Notes under the pieces: model-generated
Databases searched by the model: none
Told to the model about the DNA's origin: nothing
What the model saw: only the letters and a program-made list of their open reading frames with translations
Shown here: positions 58,255 through 64,000 of the stretch, piece after piece
Layout of the letters: every line of letters starts with the position of its first letter
Position numbering within the stretch: the first letter of the stretch is position 1
Assembly: GCA_020091685.1 (NCBI GenBank)
Contig: CM034599.1
Span: 36,595,408-36,659,407, forward strand
Reading direction: 5' to 3'
From: Lutjanus erythropterus
Lineage: Eukaryota; Chordata; Actinopteri; Lutjaniformes; Lutjanidae
Length of the DNA stretch: 64,000 nucleotides
Program-made: the position numbers and the translations under genes

Positions 58255-59640
58255 ATGTTACACTAAAATATGTTTCCGAAAACATTTTAGGCAAGAAATC
58301 GGTAATGCAGTAACTCAGAATCTTGAAATATTTTTATTAACTGCCTAGTTTTACAATTTGAGTTTAGGGAGCTCATATATCTTCACAATGTGTCTTGTAT
58401 TATGGCTAAACAGTACACAAAAATATGTTTCTGAATGTATTTTCAGCAAGAAATAAGAAATATAATGGTATAATCTTGAGTGCTATTTTATCAGCACTGC
58501 CTAGATTCACAGTTTTGGGAGTCTCCATTGGAAAAAAAAAAAGCCAAAATAGCAGCCACTTGCTTACAATGCTGTATTATATTACAGGTAATCAGTACTC
58601 TAAAATATGCGTCTGAAAACATTTTAAGTTTAAGTTTTTAAGTTAGTGAAAAATGGGCAGAATCCTGATCCATATTTGTTATATTAGTTTCACCTTGGCT
58701 TTGGGGATCTCCATTGAAGACCAGAGCCAAAATGGCAGCCGCCTGGTTATAATATTTCTTGTATCACAGAAAAACAGTATGCAAAAAATATGTTTCTGAA
58801 AACATTTTAGGAGAGAAATAGGGATGCAGCAAAAGAATCTCCAGAGTCTCTGTTTAAATCCAGAGCCAAAATGGCGGCCGTCTGGTCACAATATATCTCA
58901 TATTACAGATAAATAGTCACTAAAACATGTTTCTAAAAACATTTTAGGTGAGAAGTAGGCAGTGCAGTAATAGAATCTTGGGACAGTTTTATTAACTGCC
59001 TAGTTTGACAGTTTAATCTGAGTTTATGGAGTCTCTGTTTGAAACCAGAGCCAAAGCGTCGGCCGCCTCTTGTATTACAGCTAAACAGTGCACTAAAATA
59101 TGTCAGGAAATAGGCCATGTAGGAACATCATCTTGATCAGCACTGCCTAGTTTCACAGTTTCATCTGAGTTTAATGAGCAGTGTGTGATCAGATGACACT
59201 TTTCACCCCAATGTTATTAAGTAAATGAAACGCGCATCCTCTAGAGGAAGTATTTGTCAGACACAGCATGTTTAAAGCCTCTGGAAACAGAGCCCCTCCT
59301 GGTCACAATATATCTCATATTACAGTTTCATCTGAGTTTCATGGGTCGCTGTTTGAAACAAGAGCCAAAGTGTCGGCCACCTGGTCACAATATATCTTGT
59401 ATTACAGCTAAACAGTGCACTAAAATATGTTTCTGAAAACATTTTAAGTTAGAAATAAGGAATATAGTAACAAAATCTTGATCCATACTTTATCCGAACT
59501 GCATGGTTTGACAGTTTGATCAGAGTGTAATGAGCAGTGTGTATTCAGATTACACTTTTTCCCCAAATTTATTGAGCAAACATTTGATTTGGTCTGAGAT
59601 GCTGATAGTCTACAGAAACCTCTGGAGGTATTAAACATTG
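58255..59640. repeat. Degenerate satellite, about 140-185-bp units
   Basis: The unit contains cactaaaatatgtttctgaa followed by aacattttagg, agaaat, atcttg, actgcctagtttcacagttt, gagtctc, gagccaaaatggc and tatattacagctaaacagt. The cactaaaatatg landmark recurs at about 58262, 58416, 58600, 58777, 58918, 59092 and 59418; the last gap holds a truncated unit. A longer block beginning tgagcagtgtgt recurs at 59175 and 59530. The sequence upstream from 58085 (ttaaaggtgcaatatacaag) looks like the host element's left end. Confidence 0.85.
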
Positions 59641-59989
59641 TATATATATTTAAAAGGTAATTTTGCTAGGCAAGAAAGTTGCAGATTGAACATTATTAAA
59701 AACTAAAACTTTTCTTTGAAAAATTCATTCATCAAGTCACTGTTTAAAGAATACAGAAAACCCACAAGCCATGAACTCTGAAGAGTATTTTTCTTCCTCA
59801 GCCAACATTCTTGTTTTAAATGTTCTGTATATGAATATTTATACTGCACAGATGAATTGATGCTTTCTTCTCTTTGACTGCTGAGTTAGATAGTGACTGA
59901 AAATGAATGTATGATGAAAATGCAATGAAATATTTAGATTGCAAAAACGAAAGATTAATTGGCAATTTAATGATTTTAATGTTTCTTAA

Positions 59990-60480
59990 TGTATCATTTA
60001 AATGCTAATTTTATTAATCAATTTATAATTGCTTTTTTAAACTGCACATTACACCAAAAATAACTCACAAGAGCATGACTGCATTGGGGATCACTTTGAA
60101 CAATCTACCACCGCGCGTCTTCTGAGAAAAGGCCAAAAATGACGGAGATTCCTCCATGTTGTTCGTGTGGCTGTGTGCTATGGCTGCGATCCAGTGAGGT
60201 TACCGCTGGTGGCACATTTCGAGCTAAATGATCATTATCATAAATACGTGGCGAAAGTTCTTTTCATTGCTATTAGCGTGCAGCTTTCTAGTGCATAATG
60301 TCCAGTGAAAAGGGCCAGCCTTGACCCCCCTCACCTTCCCAGCGGCTAACGGTGCGTAATCATTGATAATTGGCAGCCAGCAGCATTTACAAAAGGGCCA
60401 GTGATTAATGCTAATTAAGAATGGAAAATATGTGTGTGCGTTGTCATGTGTGACTGAGTACTTGTGCATCTGACCTTGCC
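59990..60480. promoter_or_regulatory. Candidate conserved non-coding element
   Basis: Non-repetitive, with ctattagcgtgcagctttct at 60271-60290, gtgcgtaatcattgataatt at 60351-60370 and gtgattaatgctaattaaga at 60401-60420. ATTA/TAAT cores are dense. This is the most enhancer-like stretch of the right part of the window, judged by eye. Confidence 0.35.
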
Positions 60481-60591
60481 TGTTCTCTGAGCCCTGTCCC
60501 AGCAGTTGAGTTCAGCCCCTTTACAACCAGCATGCTGCAATCAAATATGCTGTTTCAAACGTGGCTGGGCTGCAGCCTGCCTGCTTAAACA

Positions 60592-60678
60592 CACCACCAC
60601 CACCGCTGCTGCTGCTGCTGCTGCTGCATCACACATGAAGTCAGAAAGAAAAGCTGACGGAGAGAGAGAGAGAGAGAG
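60592..60678. repeat. (CAC)n, (GCT)n and (GA)n microsatellites
   Basis: CAC units at 60592-60603, about eight GCT units to 60627 and about ten GA units at 60660-60678. They produce homopolymeric Ala and Ser/Leu tracts in frames that are not genes. Confidence 0.9.
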
Positions 60679-61752
60679 CGAGGTCTCTGAACGGCCTGAT
60701 CTCTCCCATGGATCTGTTGATGTCTCCACTCTCTGAGGAGGAGTGTCGAGTCAGCACAGAGTTGAATGACAGACTGAGGCAGAGTGAAATGTGGTAAAGA
60801 GTGTCTGGGAGTGCATCTCAAAGAGGTGGAGACAGGCAGGCTTTTTGTTATGCCATAACTGTCAGAGAAAGGAGGTAAGAAGTGCAGCTTCATCTGCAGT
60901 TTGCTTTTTTTACGTTGATACTAACCCTGAAATTAAGACTGTATGAGATATAAGAACATCCAAACATACCATTGCTTCTATCTAATAGCTTATAGCTGCT
61001 GCCCTCGATTAACGGGATTGGTTCCTTAGGTTTATGACATCATATACCCAGCCTGGCTAAATCTGTTTTTTTTTTGAGTCGTCCTTGCGGAACGCAGTTT
61101 AAAAGCAAGAAATGGACTGCTTGTAACACATGGAAAACTCCACATGGACATGCCAACAAGGTTAGAAACATGATTTTCACTGGAGGGGGTCTTTAATATG
61201 TAATTAACATCCGCACCCCTCAATATTTATGAAGTAAATTAGCCAATCATGTCCAACCACTTAATTTGTATCTGTCATTTTGTCTAAAAAAATCCTGTTT
61301 GACCACCAGAGACACAGACAGGTGAGCTGCAGACTCTTAGGTGAACTCTCATATCACAGTGAGACGTCAGTAGCAGGGATGATACTCATTAAATGATGAT
61401 CGATTAATCGGTCATAAAGAATTTGGTTGCTCACGTAAAATGGATTTGATCTACTGTCAAATAAAAATGTGAAACATAGCAGACTGCATGTTTTCTGATA
61501 TTCACTAAGACTGTATGTGTTCAATATGTTAGACCTTCATGTCTTTATATATTTCTTAGGATTCGCAGCGCTGTTGGAGAACATGCAGTATGTTGCTGTG
61601 GAAATAAAACTTTGATGTTGGGGGGAAAAAACAAATTGTATTAAGCTGCATTTGGTGTTAGACTGTCAATGGGTGGGCCTAACGGGCCTGGGCCCCCACC
61701 TTAGATGACTGAGAGAACATATACTTTCTTAACTTTTGTTTTTAATTATTAA

Positions 61753-62141
61753 AATCATAATTTTGGGGCGGCACAGTGGTGCAGTGGTTAGCACTGCCGC
61801 CTCACAGCAAGAAGGTCCTGAGTTCAATCCCCCAGCTTGCTGGGGCGGGACCTTTCTGTGTGGAGTTTGCATGTTCTCCCTGTGTCTGCGTGGGTTCTCT
61901 CCGGGTTCTCCGGCTTCCTCCCACAGTCCAAAGACATGCATGCTAGGTTAATTGGTGACTCTAAATTGCCCGTAGGTGTGATTGTGAGTGTGAGTGGTTG
62001 TCTGTCTATGTGTCAGCTCTGCGATGAACTGGCGACTTGTCCAGGGTGAACCCCACCAATGTCAGCTGGGATAGGTTCCAGCAGCCCGCAACTCTTATGG
62101 AATAAGCAGTTACAGAAAATGAATGAATGAATCATCATTTT
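61753..62141 (+). mobile_element. SINE (tRNA-like head, GAAT-repeat tail) with 12-bp target duplication, copy 2
   Basis: The body spans 61765-62129 and is flanked by aatcataatttt and aatcatcatttt (11 of 12 identical). The head, ggggcggcacagtggtgcag followed by tggttagcac, carries an A-box-like core, and gagttcaatccc is B-box-like. The tail ends gaatgaatgaat. It matches 23236-23631 inverted. The higher preservation of the head suggests a younger insertion than copy 1. Confidence 0.88.
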
Positions 62142-63245
62142 AATACACCGTTAAAACATATCATTGTCTTATTTTATAAATGCATTTCTCATTGAAACTG
62201 GAACTTCTAGAAAAAGTAGACAATACAGGAGGTAGAGCTGAATGTTGCTGCCTGACTTGATTGTCTTCAGATGACCTTCACAGCGGAGACAGTTAAGTTT
62301 ATGAATGAACAGCACATCGCACCGCACACTCTCTCCTGTTAAAAGTCATTGTAACTCACTCACTATTCTGATCGCTTCATTTCTCTCTCTGCTTACAATC
62401 AATTTAAAGAGTAATCCAGCCAGATCAAATGAAAATGCATTTAAAGGAATTCAAATATCAGTTTTCTTAATGAAGTGATGTATTGATCAACTTGATCCAT
62501 AGCGAAAATATAGATAAAAAGTTATCCTGTGCCACTTGAAATAAATACAAAAGGCTGCGGTGAAATAATAAGCACTGAAACTGTTTTTTAAAAAGATTTT
62601 AAAAGGGTCAAAATCAACTGGAAGTGCTTGTCACCCTCCACAGTATGATACCAGTCATTTTTGTTAAAGTGAGATTACCAGTTGGAAACAGTGTTAACTG
62701 TTAACTTTTGTAATTAAAAAGTCCATCCAAAGTTACCGTGGCCCACCCAAAATCGAAATCCTGGTGCCGTGCCTGTTTAGTGGTAAGCAAAATTTTTGAG
62801 TTTTTGTAAGTATGACGAATTCATTCAGTTGTTATTTGACCAATTATTGATTAAGGAAAGAACTTACTCTATAGCCATTAACTCATATGCTGGTCAAAAA
62901 ATAAGCACTGTGGCCAAAATCACAATGAGAAAGCAAAGCTAACTAATGTCAGGTGAGGTTTGATAAAGAGGTTAGAGGACTCAGTTGGTTTAAACTGGGT
63001 GGAGCGTTGCCTACCAGTTATTATGCATTTATTTTGTTAATTATTTATTGTGAATCTGTCATATGGCACTTTTAGATATGGAGTTTAGTTTCATATATGG
63101 ACCATATTAATAAAATTTAAAAAATCTAATCTGTGCCAGTCATAAAATTGGAGGTAATTTAGTTGGAAAAGCCTAATAAGGTACTTGATTACACCCTCTC
63201 AGAAATCCCATTATGATGGGAACCCTCCAGTTTGCTGGAGAAAGT
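62142..63245. other. Intronic sequence, possibly LINE-derived on the right
   Basis: No clear element. The part after about 63150 may belong to the L1-like fragment that follows. Confidence 0.35.
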
Positions 63246-63772
63246 GTGAAAATTTAAATGCAAATTATTATCATGTTTTCTGGGTTTCTGGTTATTAAAG
63301 ACCTTTGGAGAGGCATATTTTCAGATGTCATGTGCCCATGGAGAGTAAGAGCGTGTTTTTTTGGACTCGTACTTCAAGAAGCTGCTAAAAAAGAACCGTA
63401 TAGGAAACAGGCTTCACAGCAGAGTGCAACTTCCAATGCATGGATGGACATTTACAAAATGGAGATGATAACAGCATATGTTAACCATAAATCAAATTTT
63501 GTGTCACACTGGGAAAAGCTGGTTAACTATGCAACACTCTTTATGCCAGACTTTATTTTAATAAATCTATGATTTTATATTATAATGACAAAAAGATCAC
63601 AGCCTTACTTTATACTTTTTTATAGATTCACTGTTTTTGTTTGTATTTTCCCTTGTTATTGTTGTAAATTTCTATCTATTAAAACATTAATAGATGGTGT
63701 GAAATTCACTTTATGATATATGATATATATATAAGTGTTGTCTGTATGTCAATAAAATAATTATTTAAAAAC
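63246..63772 (+). mobile_element. L1-like LINE 3' fragment (end of reverse-transcriptase ORF and 3' UTR)
   Basis: The plus-strand frame ending at 63572 reads FFGLVLQEAAKKEPYRK and then AWMDIYKMEMITAYVNHKS and HWEKLVNYA, resembling the C-terminus of fish L1-type ORF2 proteins (W-x-x-I-Y-x-M-E followed by W-x-x-W/L). It is followed by a T/G-rich 3' UTR and caataaaataattatttaaa at about 63750-63770, a plausible polyadenylation signal and short A-rich end. Only a 5'-truncated remnant is present. The upstream frame is degenerate. Confidence 0.45.
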
Positions 63773-64000
63773 ATGATAAGTAAGGATATATTACATTAAA
63801 TTATATTACATTACGATATGATACAACTTCATTGTCACTTTAGACTGATTCATTTTGTGTCCCTGAGCAACTTCATTGTAAAGATTACACACAGATAAAA
63901 CACAGCACACATATGACACTTTCCACAAATGTGCACAAACAAACAAACAGTCAAAACAAATGTGCAGCGCATATCACATTATAACCTTTGGATTAAATCG

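Larger units (their letters stand above)
16064..64000 (-). other. unc5d: Intron upstream of the UNC5 exon (partial, at least 47.9 kb)
   Basis: The intron ends at the minus-strand ag at 16065-16064, preceded by a T-rich tract. No upstream UNC5 exon (signal peptide) is recognisable before the right edge. Very long first introns are known for UNC5 genes in vertebrates. The interval contains almost all of the transposons described here, including a complete hAT element on the opposite strand. Confidence 0.7.

Noticed and set aside
1..64000. CRISPR array, operon or bacterial defence system
   Set aside because: No regular spacer-repeat arrays, no contiguous genes on one strand and no bacterial-type signals; the DNA is a vertebrate intron.

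Overview
This is vertebrate genomic DNA, almost certainly from a ray-finned (teleost, probably perciform-like) fish. The evidence is one recognisable vertebrate coding exon with canonical splice sites, AT-rich non-coding DNA with many microsatellites, and several interspersed repeats of the type common in teleost genomes (tRNA-headed SINEs, hAT and MITE elements, an L1-like 3' end). There are no bacterial-style genes, operons, CRISPR arrays or ribosome-binding sites, so most open reading frames here are chance or repeat-derived.

Host gene: the only host coding sequence I can support is a 216-bp internal exon at 15848-16063 on the minus strand. It encodes the start of the first immunoglobulin domain of a netrin receptor of the UNC5 family, closest by eye to UNC5D. 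The gene runs right to left. Positions 16064-64000 are therefore upstream intron (intron 1 if this is exon 2), and 1-15847 are downstream intron. Neither neighbouring exon was found, so these introns exceed 47.9 kb and 15.8 kb.

Mobile DNA: the main element is a 4,176-bp hAT transposon at 23653-27828, on the strand opposite unc5d. It has short imperfect terminal inverted repeats, a perfect 8-bp target-site duplication and a three-exon transposase (BED-like finger, hAT core, C-terminal dimerisation region). The coding exons are open, but the exon 3 splice acceptor looks mutated (AT where AG is expected) and one finger cysteine may be lost. The transposon landed 13 bp beyond the end of a SINE that has its own 11-bp target duplication. 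A second copy of that SINE lies at 61.8 kb. Two copies of a different tRNA-headed SINE lie at 33.7 and 39.4 kb. A non-autonomous hAT-like element with near-perfect 8-bp duplications lies at 38300-39361.

Repeats: comparing the window with itself shows several dispersed families with two or more copies (3.4/54.2 kb, 7.1/33.2 kb, 9.9/47.2 kb, 49.2/52.2 kb inverted, 6.6/40.8 kb, 17.4/37.7 kb, 3.7/18.3/52.8 kb), two nested insertions, two fold-back elements, a 1.4-kb degenerate satellite (58.2-59.6 kb) and a T-rich minisatellite inside a TIR element (17.4-18.3 kb).

Between the repeats are stretches with a more even base composition and homeodomain/POU-like AT motifs (near 0.4-0.96, 7.8-8.6, 13.4-13.8, 16.2-17.1, 29.6-30.1, 43.2-43.6, 53.3-53.8, 55.0-55.7 and 60.0-60.5 kb). 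They are plausible conserved non-coding elements of a large developmental gene, but this cannot be tested without alignment. I did not find evidence of a novel multi-gene system.
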